From Planctomycetota bacterium (GTDB taxonomy: Bacteria; Planctomycetota; UBA8742; UBA2392), in contig JADLFN010000092.1 in the NCBI GenBank assembly GCA_020845475.1, positions 1-45,126 of the forward strand: DNA of 45,126 bases, given 5' to 3'. Position numbers and translations under genes: made by a program. Within the stretch, counting starts at the first letter, position 1, and the number at the start of each line of letters is the position of its first letter. The notes below the pieces were generated by a model that made no database searches, was not told where the DNA came from, and saw nothing but the letters and a program-made list of their open reading frames with translations. Positions 1 to 7,992 of this stretch are shown here, piece by piece.

Positions 1-1
1 C

Positions 2-112
2 GAAGAGTTCGAACTGCGAATCCTTGATGCCGCGCATGCGCTTCTCCATAACAAAGTGAAGTCGATGCACCTCTACGTTTTTCCCAGCGCCAACCCGAAC
101 ACTTGTGGGTAG
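2..112 (+). CDS. C-terminal end of an unidentified protein (partial)
   Basis: An open frame enters from the left edge and runs 36 codons to a TAG at 110-112. It ends in a Pro-Asn-Thr-Cys-Gly tail. It converges with the minus-strand lipoprotein gene that ends at 128, leaving a 15-bp gap, which is typical of a real gene end. There is too little sequence to name a family, and it could be a chance open frame. Confidence 0.4.
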   Translation, partial: EEFELRILDAAHALLHNKVKSMHLYVFPSANPNTCG

Positions 113-127
113 TTTTTCAGCGGCCTG

Positions 128-505
128 TTAATCCCGAATCGCGTGCTCGCCGGTTTTGAGGCTTTCGAAGGTCATGGTCAATTCGGGCGCGACCGTGCCT
201 TCCTTGGGGCGGGCGATTACTTTGGTTCCTTTGTAGCCGTCTTGTTTGTCGCCGTCGATTTCTACGTCATAGCTGGTGTACCAGTTCTGGCGCAGCGTGG
301 CGGGGTCAACTCCGAACGTTGACAGCGTGGCGTCCGCCGGGATTTCGCCCGTTTTCTTGAAGTAGGAAACCATGGCCGTGCGGATCACGCCGAACGATGA
401 ACGCGCGTCCTCCACGGCCTTGTTCTTGTTGGTGCGATTGATCGTGTCATCGCCGCCGCAGGCGCAGAGCATCAGGGCGAATATCAGACAAGTTACGCGC
501 GTCAT
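128..505 (-). CDS. Small lipoprotein with pilin-body-like domain
   Basis: A 125-aa protein. Residues 1-16 form a lipoprotein signal peptide: a hydrophobic stretch ending Leu-Cys-Ala-Cys, with Cys16 as the probable lipidation site. The mature part has an amphipathic helix followed by a Tyr-Phe-Lys-Lys-Thr-Gly-Glu-Ile-Pro segment. That arrangement resembles the soluble body of GspG/PilA-like pseudopilins (helix, then tAl..Y....G.iP), but there is no prepilin cleavage site. The ATG overlaps the stop of the upstream gene by four bases (ATGA), so the two are probably translationally coupled. The pilin-like reading is inference from the pattern only; the function is unknown. Confidence 0.8.
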   Translation of the reverse strand: MTRVTCLIFALMLCACGGDDTINRTNKNKAVEDARSSFGVIRTAMVSYFKKTGEIPADATLSTFGVDPATLRQNWYTSYDVEIDGDKQDGYKGTKVIARPKEGTVAPELTMTFESLKTGEHAIRD

Positions 506-1518
506 TTCTTTTCCTCGAGCTTGGGCGGGTTGAGTTTCATTTCCTCTTCGTCTTCATATTGCGAGAACTGGGAGCGGCCCTCAACCAGATTGCACACGAC
601 CGCCAGCACCGGGCCGTCGGCGTTCTTGGGTTTGCAGATGGCCGTCCAGTTGCGCTCATTGCTGTCGGTGATCTTGTAGCACGAGGCATCAAAGTACGAA
701 CCCTCGAGCTCGTTCTCGCCAATGCCGAGGTCATCGAGATCCTCGGGGGCGCGCATCGAGCGCTGGTAAACCACGCGCGCGCGATCTTTCATGGCGCCCA
801 GCGCGGCACGGGCCTCCGACATCTCGGCGTCACCCATCTGGCCCTGCACGCCGCTAAGTGCGAATGTTCCCGTGAATCCACGGTGGAAATCGCCCACTTT
901 CACGTCAAAGGTCGTCATGCGCCAGCCGTCGTCATCGGGCATGCAGCCGACCTTGATCAAATCCCCTTCGAGGTTCTCAAAGCACACGTAGCCGCGCGTG
1001 ACGATCTCGGCCGCGCCGCGCAGTTCGCGCAACTGAGTGAGGCCGATTTCGCGTTCGACCATGTACCACTGGCCCTTGAGGCGCGCGCGAACGTTCTCGG
1101 TGGCGGAAGCAACGAGCATGCCGGTGGTGAGCGCGAAGAAATCGGCGGGGCGCATGGCGCGCAAGTCGTCGAGGGTTTTCATCTTGAGTTTGCCGGCGGG
1201 ATCGAGTTTGGGCATGCGCGTTTTGAATTTCTCGAAACTCTCGGGCTTTTCTTCGTAGCGCCTGATTGAGCGCGCCAGTGCCAGCGCGCAACTGTTGCGG
1301 CGCGGCGCAGCCAGGGACTCCCAGAGTTTTTCGGCGTCGCCCGTGGCGTAAGCGGCCAGCAGCTTGCGCGCGGCGGCTTCGACGTCGGCGTAGCCCTGGC
1401 GCGGCGCCTCGAATTTGGGCTGCTGCGCACTGGTGGCGGGGGCGCTGACGAGCGCCGAAAGGCCGAACACGGCAGCACAAAGCGCGACAATGCAAGCAAC
1501 GTAAACGAGATTTCGCAT
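502..1518 (-). CDS. Exported protein of unknown function
   Basis: A 338-aa protein starting at the ATG at 1518, chosen because GGAGA lies about 6 nt upstream and the next residues form a clear signal peptide (MRNLVYVAC..., hydrophobic to about residue 20, cleavage near Ala-Thr-Ser-Ala-Gln-Gln). An earlier in-frame start would put 17 non-signal residues ahead of it. The mature protein is a mixed alpha/beta protein with no family that I recognise. Residues ~30-130 resemble a generic helical accumulation domain seen in lipoproteins of the DUF4878/NTF2 type (AAARKLLAAYATGDAEKLWESLA), which is weak evidence. It overlaps the downstream lipoprotein gene at ATGA, so the pair forms an operon. Confidence 0.8.
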   Translation of the reverse strand: MRNLVYVACIVALCAAVFGLSALVSAPATSAQQPKFEAPRQGYADVEAAARKLLAAYATGDAEKLWESLAAPRRNSCALALARSIRRYEEKPESFEKFKTRMPKLDPAGKLKMKTLDDLRAMRPADFFALTTGMLVASATENVRARLKGQWYMVEREIGLTQLRELRGAAEIVTRGYVCFENLEGDLIKVGCMPDDDGWRMTTFDVKVGDFHRGFTGTFALSGVQGQMGDAEMSEARAALGAMKDRARVVYQRSMRAPEDLDDLGIGENELEGSYFDASCYKITDSNERNWTAICKPKNADGPVLAVVCNLVEGRSQFSQYEDEEEMKLNPPKLEEKK

Positions 1519-1644
1519 GGTTGTCTCCATTAGGGTGACGGGAGTATAGCGGTCAGGCAGGCGATGCACAGCGATAACAGAGGCTGGTTACAGGTGCCCG
1601 TGCGATGTGCTGCGGGAAGCGCCGCGTGAAACTGCTCACGGAGC

Positions 1645-1674
1645 TTGACACGCGTTGTCATGGCTTTGTAACGT
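1645..1674 (+). promoter_or_regulatory. Possible sigma70-type promoter of the 893-aa surface protein gene
   Basis: A perfect TTGACA at 1645-1650, an 18-bp spacer, and TAACGT at 1669-1674 (three of six matches to the -10 consensus), 45 bp upstream of the ATG at 1719. The -35 is strong and the -10 is weak. Confidence 0.35.
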
Positions 1675-1718
1675 GCCCCGCTCGACTTTTTGCTGTTACT
1701 ACTGAACCGGGGGACTTC

Positions 1719-4400
1719 ATGAGATCGTATTTGACGTATTTGACGCTGCTTGCGGTAGCCGCGCTGAGCGGTTCGCTGGCGGCGCAGTATGTCCGCACGG
1801 AAACGGCGGGCACGTACACAGAGCGCGCCGGCAACGGTGTTTCGCTCAATTGGCTGCGCGAGACGGTCAACGGCGACGACAACGCGGCATTGGTGAATCT
1901 GCCGTTCACATTCTCGTATTTTGACCGCACCTACACGCAGTGTATCGTTTCGACGAACGGGCGCGTGATGTTTCACTCCGATGGGCCGTTCAATTACGTG
2001 GAATCAAGCCTGGCGGCCACCGTTCCCCAGACTCACCGTAACGCAATCTACGGCATCGCAACTGATCTCAAGGGCACCGACGGCAACCCGCGCGCCAACC
2101 TTCAGCAGTTCAATGAGTCCGGCCGCGTTGTGTTCCAGTGGAAGAACATTGGCTTCTTTGACGGTTCGCACCATGTGTGGATGAATTTCCAGATTCACCT
2201 GTTGTCGAGCGGCAACATTGAAATGGTTTACGGCCCCGAATTTTTGCCGACCGGCTACACCGAAGCGGTGGATTTCTGCTCCGGCATCGTGAACCTGGAC
2301 GGCTCGGTTTCATTTGCCGGCTTTGGCAACCTGCTTACCGAGCAGACAGCGCGCCCTGCCAATGGCACCACCGTAACGCTGGCCTACACGGCGCCGACGA
2401 TGGCCGATTTTGTGCGTATGACGACCAACGATTCCACCGTCGCCCCGACAGCCGTCGTGGCGCCCTCCACCAACACACCGATCCTGTCGTTCCGCCTTAC
2501 GGCTGTCGGCGCGGGCAACACCGTGACGAGCTTGTTCTTTTCGCATGTTGATTTCGGCATGAGCGGCATCTCGGCCACCTATGCCCTGGTGCGCGACACG
2601 GGCACCGTTGGCGCTTACAATGGTGAAACGCCCATTGGCACGGTCTCTAACAGCAGCGGCGCGATCACGGTCTCGGCCCTGACGGAAGCTGTGACAACGG
2701 GTCTGTCGTACAACTACCTGTTGCTCATTACGCTCACTTCCAGCGGCGCCGGTGTTTACGATGACGCGGTGCTCGGCATTGGCTTTGCGGCTCTGCCTGC
2801 GAACGCCGTCAGCGGTTGCGCGGTGCAGGAACACGTGCCTTGCGCGGGCGGCCCGTTTGCCTCCGTGCGTTCGGCCACCAATGACTGGGCTGCCCAGACG
2901 CCGATGCTGGCAGGAAGCACCAACAACGTGATTCACGCGTCCCAGATTGTGCGCGATGACCGTTCGCCCAGCTTCCGCCTCGACAGCCTCGAATACACCC
3001 TGACGTTTGGCGGCACGCTGACCTCGGGCAACATCGCCAACCTGCGCTGGTACCGTGACAACGGCACGCCGGGCGTGTTGGACGGCAAGGACACGCTGCT
3101 TGTCAGCATTCCTTCACCCTCCACCACGAACACCTTCACCTACACCGGCGGCATTGCCATTGGCACGGGCGGCGTGAACTTCCTGCTCACGGTTGACATC
3201 CTTGGCACCTACACCGGCACAGGTTCGCTCAGGGCTTCAATCTCCGATGGCAGCACGACTCCTTCCCTGACGGAAATCGCGACGACCTATGGCTCTCTCG
3301 ACGGCAGCACCCGCCAGGCCTTTGGCACGACCCCCGCGGTCATCCTGACGGGTCGCCCGGACGTGGCGCTTTCCACCCTGCCGGTGCAGCCCAGCGATGC
3401 TGACGTTCCCGCGCTGGCTTTCGCCCTGCGCACCAACAGCGGCACCTCGGCCGTCACAGCCCTGACATTCGCCGCCACGGGTGGCGCAACATCGGGCATC
3501 AGCGGCGCTTCGCTTGTGGTTGACAACAACAACAATGGCCGCCTGGACGGCACGGACACCCCCGTCACTGGCACGCTTGCGGTGAACTCGGCCGACATCA
3601 CAGTTACTGCCATCACCGGCCAGACCGTCGGCACAACCGCGACCAACTACCTGCTCGCCGTAACTTACAGTGCCGGCGCCATGCCTGTCTCGCGCCAGTT
3701 TTCACTGGCGTTTGGCGGCATCACATCCGCCATTGCCGCTGTGGGCAACACGGTTACGGGTACTCAAATGAACGTCGGCCTGGGCACCATGCTGGCAGGC
3801 GTCAACGTTACGATCTCCTTCCTGGGCACCAGCACGGATGTGGGCGGCACCACTGCGGACGATTTCTTCCGCATGACGGTGGCCGCGCGCGGCACGGGCG
3901 GTACACCGCCTTACGTGCAATTCTCGGCGCTGAATGCCGGCGGTGGACTGGGCAACATGGCTTACCTGGAGATCGTTGTGGAATGTTACCTTGAAGGTGC
4001 GGGCACACTGGGTGTGCTCGATGCCACGGATCGCCTTACTTATAACTACTCGTACTTCACTGCCATTGACACAGCAGACACTGAAGACGTTGTAACCACG
4101 GGCCAGACGCTGAACTACCTGTTCCGCATCCGCCGCAGCACCTACATTCCCCACACCCCGCACACCGGCCGCATGGAAATCGCGTGGCGCGGCTTCACGG
4201 GCGGCACGAACGTGGACGTTCTGTCTTCGCTCGATCCGGTAACGGTCACCGCCATCTTCCGCTATAGCAAGGGCGGCAGCAAGGGTGATGAAGGCGGCTG
4301 CAGCACGGGTGCTTCCGATTCACGCCTCAACTACGCCCTGCTCGCGGGCGTGCTTGGCCTGATGTTCGTGGCCCTGCGCACCCACCGTCGCGCGGCGTAA
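1719..4400 (+). CDS. Secreted multi-module surface protein with GGCSxG C-terminal sorting tail
   Basis: An 893-aa protein. The start at 1719 is chosen because a GGGGGA ribosome site precedes it and a signal peptide follows (cleavage near Leu-Ala-Ala-Gln, residue ~22). Residues ~25-235 resemble the recurrent extracellular domain with 'f.F.yfd..Yt...VStNGr..F ... gia.Dl.g' and 'v.fqW.ni' segments. Four degenerate modules of about 143 residues follow, starting near 246, 402, 545 and 688; modules 2-4 each carry a 'G.LDg.Dt'-type loop. The C-terminus has a Gly-rich stretch, Gly-Gly-Cys-Ser-Thr-Gly (Cys861), a hydrophobic segment and a terminal Arg-Arg-Ala-Ala: a tripartite sorting tail like the Synergist-CTERM and MYXO-CTERM families. 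It is expected to be exported and anchored or processed at the outer surface. No enzymatic motif is seen. Confidence 0.85.
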   Translation: MRSYLTYLTLLAVAALSGSLAAQYVRTETAGTYTERAGNGVSLNWLRETVNGDDNAALVNLPFTFSYFDRTYTQCIVSTNGRVMFHSDGPFNYVESSLAATVPQTHRNAIYGIATDLKGTDGNPRANLQQFNESGRVVFQWKNIGFFDGSHHVWMNFQIHLLSSGNIEMVYGPEFLPTGYTEAVDFCSGIVNLDGSVSFAGFGNLLTEQTARPANGTTVTLAYTAPTMADFVRMTTNDSTVAPTAVVAPSTNTPILSFRLTAVGAGNTVTSLFFSHVDFGMSGISATYALVRDTGTVGAYNGETPIGTVSNSSGAITVSALTEAVTTGLSYNYLLLITLTSSGAGVYDDAVLGIGFAALPANAVSGCAVQEHVPCAGGPFASVRSATNDWAAQTPMLAGSTNNVIHASQIVRDDRSPSFRLDSLEYTLTFGGTLTSGNIANLRWYRDNGTPGVLDGKDTLLVSIPSPSTTNTFTYTGGIAIGTGGVNFLLTVDILGTYTGTGSLRASISDGSTTPSLTEIATTYGSLDGSTRQAFGTTPAVILTGRPDVALSTLPVQPSDADVPALAFALRTNSGTSAVTALTFAATGGATSGISGASLVVDNNNNGRLDGTDTPVTGTLAVNSADITVTAITGQTVGTTATNYLLAVTYSAGAMPVSRQFSLAFGGITSAIAAVGNTVTGTQMNVGLGTMLAGVNVTISFLGTSTDVGGTTADDFFRMTVAARGTGGTPPYVQFSALNAGGGLGNMAYLEIVVECYLEGAGTLGVLDATDRLTYNYSYFTAIDTADTEDVVTTGQTLNYLFRIRRSTYIPHTPHTGRMEIAWRGFTGGTNVDVLSSLDPVTVTAIFRYSKGGSKGDEGGCSTGASDSRLNYALLAGVLGLMFVALRTHRRAA

Positions 4401-4418
4401 TTGGCAAGACGCAAGTTC

Positions 4419-4454
4419 AAACAGGGGCGGCCCATGGCCGCCCCTGTTTCTTTT
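4419..4454 (+). terminator. Rho-independent terminator after the 893-aa protein gene
   Basis: A perfect 14-bp inverted repeat (4419-4432 with 4436-4449) around a 3-nt CAT loop, followed by CTTTT. It begins 18 bp after the stop codon. Its left arm is identical over 17 nt to the terminator arm at 7802-7818. Confidence 0.85.
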
Positions 4455-4729
4455 CAATGATCCGCAAGAGCGCGGCCATGACCGCCGAAGCACTGAAGTT
4501 TCAAGGGCCAATCCCGCGCGACACCCGTGAAACATAAACGCACAAATTGCACACGCAATCGGGGCTAATGGCGGCTCAAAAGATGTACGATTTCTTGACG
4601 CTTCAACTTTCCCGTCGTGTCATGGTCATTTCACTTGAGCGGCGGGAGTCGCTTGGCAAAATGGCGCGCCACGCTCAACGAGCGTCATATTCAAACGACG
4701 GGTTTTTTTCCCCTACTGGAGACAGCTAG
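4455..4729 (+). other. Intergenic leader region of the solenoid lipoprotein gene
   Basis: The region holds a candidate promoter: TTGACG at 4595-4600, a 17-bp spacer, and TGTCAT at 4618-4623, about 106 bp before the ATG. Just upstream of the gene are a seven-T run (~4703-4709) and a GGAGA ribosome site. I see no gene here. The part before 4590 shows no recognisable element. Confidence 0.35.
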
Positions 4730-7700
4730 ATGAAACTCAGTAACTTCTTCCCGAAGTTCATGGGAGCAGCCGCGCTGGGCTGCGCCCTGTTGCTCGGCGG
4801 CTGCGCCGGCGACGAAGACAACGGCGGCGGCGGTGGCATCAGCTACAAGGCCCCGCCCACGGCGAGGCCCAATCTGGCCTCGCTTACTACCTTGATTGAT
4901 GCCAGCGGCGGCACGGGCTCGGCGGGCGGCGGCGGTGGCGGCGGTGACATCGATATTTACGCGCAGCGCGGCGCCCTCATTGAAGGCAACGGTGCCAATC
5001 CCGCGATCAATAACAACGTGCTGGCCACCGCTCTGGCCGACAACAACGTTACCGGCGCTGAGCTGCTTGCCCTGACGGGTGCCAACGTAACGAGCTTCGT
5101 CAGTGGTACCACGCTGCAGATCGACATCATCGGCGGCGACTTTTACATCCCCTCCGGCGCCACGCTTACGCTCAGCGACTTGGTGATTGCAACGCACGAC
5201 AGCGTCATCATCCGCATGCACGTTCCCGGCGACTACATCCGTATCAACGGGGCCGTGACGCTTACGCGCGCCACCACTCCCGTCAACCTCAGCCTTGTCA
5301 ACCTCGGTTCTTCGGGCGCGGCAATCAGCGTTTCCGGCTCCGTAAACGGCAACGGTACCGGCAGTGGAGTAAGCGGAGCCGACGTAAATGTTGACGCGTA
5401 CTATGGCAACGTGGCCTGGACGGGCATCACCACGCTTAACGGCGGCTCCGGCGCGACCGGCGGCAGCGCCGGTGATTTCTACTGCATCTCGCGCATCGGC
5501 AATGTGTACATGCCGCGCGGATTGTTCCAGTCCAACGGCGGCAACGGCAGCACCGGCGGTGGCAACGGCGGCCAGGTTTACTTCCAGGGCGGCGACAACG
5601 GCAAGCTGAACAGCTACCGCTGGGGCGCGCGCTCCAACGGCGGCGATGCCACGACGACCGGCAACGGCGGCAACGGCGGCACCGCGCGGCTCTACTTCTA
5701 TAATGACACCAATGCGTTTGCGGGCGTTGAGCTCAACGGCGGTAACGCGACAGCGGTCGGCGCCAATAACGGCGGTAATGGCGGCAGTCTTTACGGTTAT
5801 GGCACCTATCTCACCGGTGTAATCGCGCACGTGTCCAATGGCGGCAACGGCCGCGTCAACGGCGGCAACACTGGCTACATCGATTGCGAATTCGGCGAAA
5901 TTGCCAGCGCGGCGTTTGAGTTCCGCGGCAATGGCGGTAGCGGCGCTACAGGCGCGGGCGGCGATGCCGATAATCAAACGCGCTACCTTTACACATACTA
6001 CGGCGATACACACCAGTTGCTGGTTGACAACGTGGCCAACGGCGGCACTGGCGCGACCACGGGCGGCAACGGCGGCTATTTGTATGTCGACCTTTACGGC
6101 CCCTCATGGAACGTGACGGTCAACAATACGTCTACGGGCGGCGCGGGTGGCACAGGTGTCGGCGGCGAGGGTGGCGACAGCTACCTGTACCTGCAAGGAG
6201 AGGCAACGACGGTCAACGTGGATTGGACTCTCGACGCTGGCAACGGCAACTCCGGCGGCAGCGGATCAACATCCGTTTACGTCTACGGCTACCTCAGCAT
6301 CATCAATGCCAACATCGATATCAGTCAGAACGGCGGCAACGCCACCGGCGCAGGCCAAAGCGGTGGCGATGGCGGCGAGTTCTACATTGACGCCGGCGAC
6401 AACGGCTACGGCGGTAACTTCCAAAACGTTAACGTGAACCTGGTGGCCAACGGTGGTTCCTCTGCACAGGGCAACGGCGGCGCAGGCGGCGGCATTGAGA
6501 TTTACCAGTACTACTACGGCGAAGGCCAGGTGACGCTGACCGGTTCGGCAAACGGCGGCAATGGCTCAACCACCAGCGGCACTGGCAGCGGCGGCGGCGG
6601 CGGCTACCTGAACCTTTACGCTGAGGAAGCCACGCTCCGGGCAGCTGTCACGTTCGTGATGAACGGTGGCAGCGCGATCACCTCCGGCAACGGCGGCGCT
6701 GGCGGTGACACCCAGAACTACGACTCTAGCGACGCATACGTCATCAGTGGCACTATTACCGCCAACGGCGGCAATGGTACCGGCGCAACCGGCGTTGGCG
6801 GCAACGGCGGCGACATCAACTGGTATGCCGACGGCTATCGTGGCAACTTGACGCTCCAGAACCTGACCGTCACTCAACTGGGCGGCGACAGCGCCCAAAC
6901 AAACGGCGGCAACGGCGGCACGGTGGACACTGACGTTGACGGTAACGTGTGGCTGCGCAATTGCAGCTTCAACTGCAGCGGCGGCAACGGCTCAACCGTA
7001 AGCGGCACCGGAAACGGCGGAAACGGCGGTTCGATTCGCCACGATTCCAATGACTCCAACGTGCTGGTCGAGAACACCACGCTGCGTTCCAACGGCGGCA
7101 CTGGCCGTGGTACGGGCGGCGACGGCGGCCTGATCTCCAACAACTCCGACCGCGACATGGATGGCGTCGGAGGCACTGTCAATACCAACGCCACGATTGA
7201 ATCCAACGGAGGTAACGGTGTCGGCAACGGCAACGGTGGCGACGGCGGCACGATTTGGGGCTGGCCTTATGAAACTGCTCCCGCTCCACATGCCGGTGAA
7301 GCAGAATACCGTGGCAACTGGACGGCCAACGGCGGCAACGGCGTCGGCTCCGGAAACGGTGGCAACGGCGGTCAGTTGTGGCTCTACGGCGGCGGCCTGT
7401 ACCTGCGCAGTTTCGTTGTGGCCAACGCCAACGGCGGCACGGGCGCAACAGGCGGCACCGGCGGTTCGGTCCGCTACTTGTCCGAAGGCACTGCAGTCAT
7501 CACCATTTCGGGCAACACCACCGTTAATGGCGGCGCAGGCACGACAACCGGCGGAGCAGGCGGGCAGATCATCGCCACGAGCAGCGGCACCGGCGGCGAC
7601 ATCATCGTCAGCTCCGGCGTCACGCTTCAGGCCAACGGCGGCGCGGCGGCGGGCAATGCGGGCACCATCAACCTCAACGCCGAAGGTACGGGCGGCGCGA

Positions 7701-7780
7701 ACGTGACCACCACGGGCGCTACGCTGCAAACCAACACCGGCGCGGGCGTTGCTGTTCCGGCCAACATCACCATCGACTAA
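4730..7780 (+). CDS. Gly/Asn-rich repeat (beta-solenoid) surface lipoprotein
   Basis: A 1016-aa protein with a lipoprotein signal peptide; the Leu-Leu-Gly-Gly-Cys lipobox puts the lipid on Cys25. The ATG follows a GGAGA ribosome site. After a Gly-rich linker and a non-repetitive region (~60-235) that reads like a beta-helix start, about 22 tandem repeats of 30-40 residues run to the C-terminus. Each has the form xNGGNGxxxGxGGNGG followed by a Tyr/Val/Ile-rich strand pair (for example ...LYFYND..., ...IEIYQYYYG..., ...LYVDLYG...). The alternation of Gly/Asn turns with beta strands predicts a parallel beta-solenoid displayed on the cell surface. No catalytic residues, LPxTG or CTERM tail are seen. 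It resembles mycobacterial PE-PGRS proteins in composition only, since the PE domain is absent. Adhesion or matrix roles would be guesses. Confidence 0.85.
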   Translation: MKLSNFFPKFMGAAALGCALLLGGCAGDEDNGGGGGISYKAPPTARPNLASLTTLIDASGGTGSAGGGGGGGDIDIYAQRGALIEGNGANPAINNNVLATALADNNVTGAELLALTGANVTSFVSGTTLQIDIIGGDFYIPSGATLTLSDLVIATHDSVIIRMHVPGDYIRINGAVTLTRATTPVNLSLVNLGSSGAAISVSGSVNGNGTGSGVSGADVNVDAYYGNVAWTGITTLNGGSGATGGSAGDFYCISRIGNVYMPRGLFQSNGGNGSTGGGNGGQVYFQGGDNGKLNSYRWGARSNGGDATTTGNGGNGGTARLYFYNDTNAFAGVELNGGNATAVGANNGGNGGSLYGYGTYLTGVIAHVSNGGNGRVNGGNTGYIDCEFGEIASAAFEFRGNGGSGATGAGGDADNQTRYLYTYYGDTHQLLVDNVANGGTGATTGGNGGYLYVDLYGPSWNVTVNNTSTGGAGGTGVGGEGGDSYLYLQGEATTVNVDWTLDAGNGNSGGSGSTSVYVYGYLSIINANIDISQNGGNATGAGQSGGDGGEFYIDAGDNGYGGNFQNVNVNLVANGGSSAQGNGGAGGGIEIYQYYYGEGQVTLTGSANGGNGSTTSGTGSGGGGGYLNLYAEEATLRAAVTFVMNGGSAITSGNGGAGGDTQNYDSSDAYVISGTITANGGNGTGATGVGGNGGDINWYADGYRGNLTLQNLTVTQLGGDSAQTNGGNGGTVDTDVDGNVWLRNCSFNCSGGNGSTVSGTGNGGNGGSIRHDSNDSNVLVENTTLRSNGGTGRGTGGDGGLISNNSDRDMDGVGGTVNTNATIESNGGNGVGNGNGGDGGTIWGWPYETAPAPHAGEAEYRGNWTANGGNGVGSGNGGNGGQLWLYGGGLYLRSFVVANANGGTGATGGTGGSVRYLSEGTAVITISGNTTVNGGAGTTTGGAGGQIIATSSGTGGDIIVSSGVTLQANGGAAAGNAGTINLNAEGTGGANVTTTGATLQTNTGAGVAVPANITID

Positions 7781-7803
7781 TCACGTCGAATTGCACGCAA
7801 TCA

Positions 7804-7846
7804 AACAGGGGCGGCCCAATAGCAAAGGGCCGCCCTTGTTCATTTG
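7804..7846 (+). terminator. Terminator after the solenoid lipoprotein gene
   Basis: A 14-bp stem with one G-U pair (7804-7817 with 7827-7840), a 9-nt loop, then a T-rich CATTTGTG tail. The left arm shares the 17-mer CAAACAGGGGCGGCCCA with the terminator at 4418-4434. Confidence 0.75.
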
Positions 7847-7876
7847 TGTGCAGCTTGCTCAAGCTTGCGCGCCGAA

Positions 7877-7913
7877 GCCCGCAGGGCGGAGGCGGGCCGC
7901 CCTTGTTGATTTG
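7877..7913 (+). repeat. Second copy of the terminator right arm
   Basis: Positions 7894-7913 repeat 7827-7846 with one mismatch in 20 nt (GGGCCGCCCTTGTT then C or G, then ATTTG). A separate short inverted repeat, GCCCGC/GCGGGC (7877-7882 and 7892-7897), now pairs with part of this arm. It looks like a duplicated and diverged terminator. The remaining bases to 7992 show no clear promoter. Confidence 0.55.
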
Positions 7914-7992
7914 AGGCATAGGGCATCCCCAAACCAGTGGTCAAAAACGTTCAGATTGTTTAAAAGGCCCTTGCACCCAACGGACTCTGGCC

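Noticed and set aside
7025..7040. GGCGGTTCGATTCGCC looks like a tRNA T-arm
   Set aside because: It lies inside the coding repeats of the solenoid lipoprotein, with no acceptor, D-arm or anticodon stem around it.
4730..7780. Periodic repeats suggesting a CRISPR array
   Set aside because: The periodicity is at the protein level, repeats are degenerate and coding, and there are no near-identical repeats with unique spacers.
4730..7780. PE-PGRS protein
   Set aside because: Only the Gly/Asn composition matches; there is no PE domain and the N-terminus is a lipoprotein signal.
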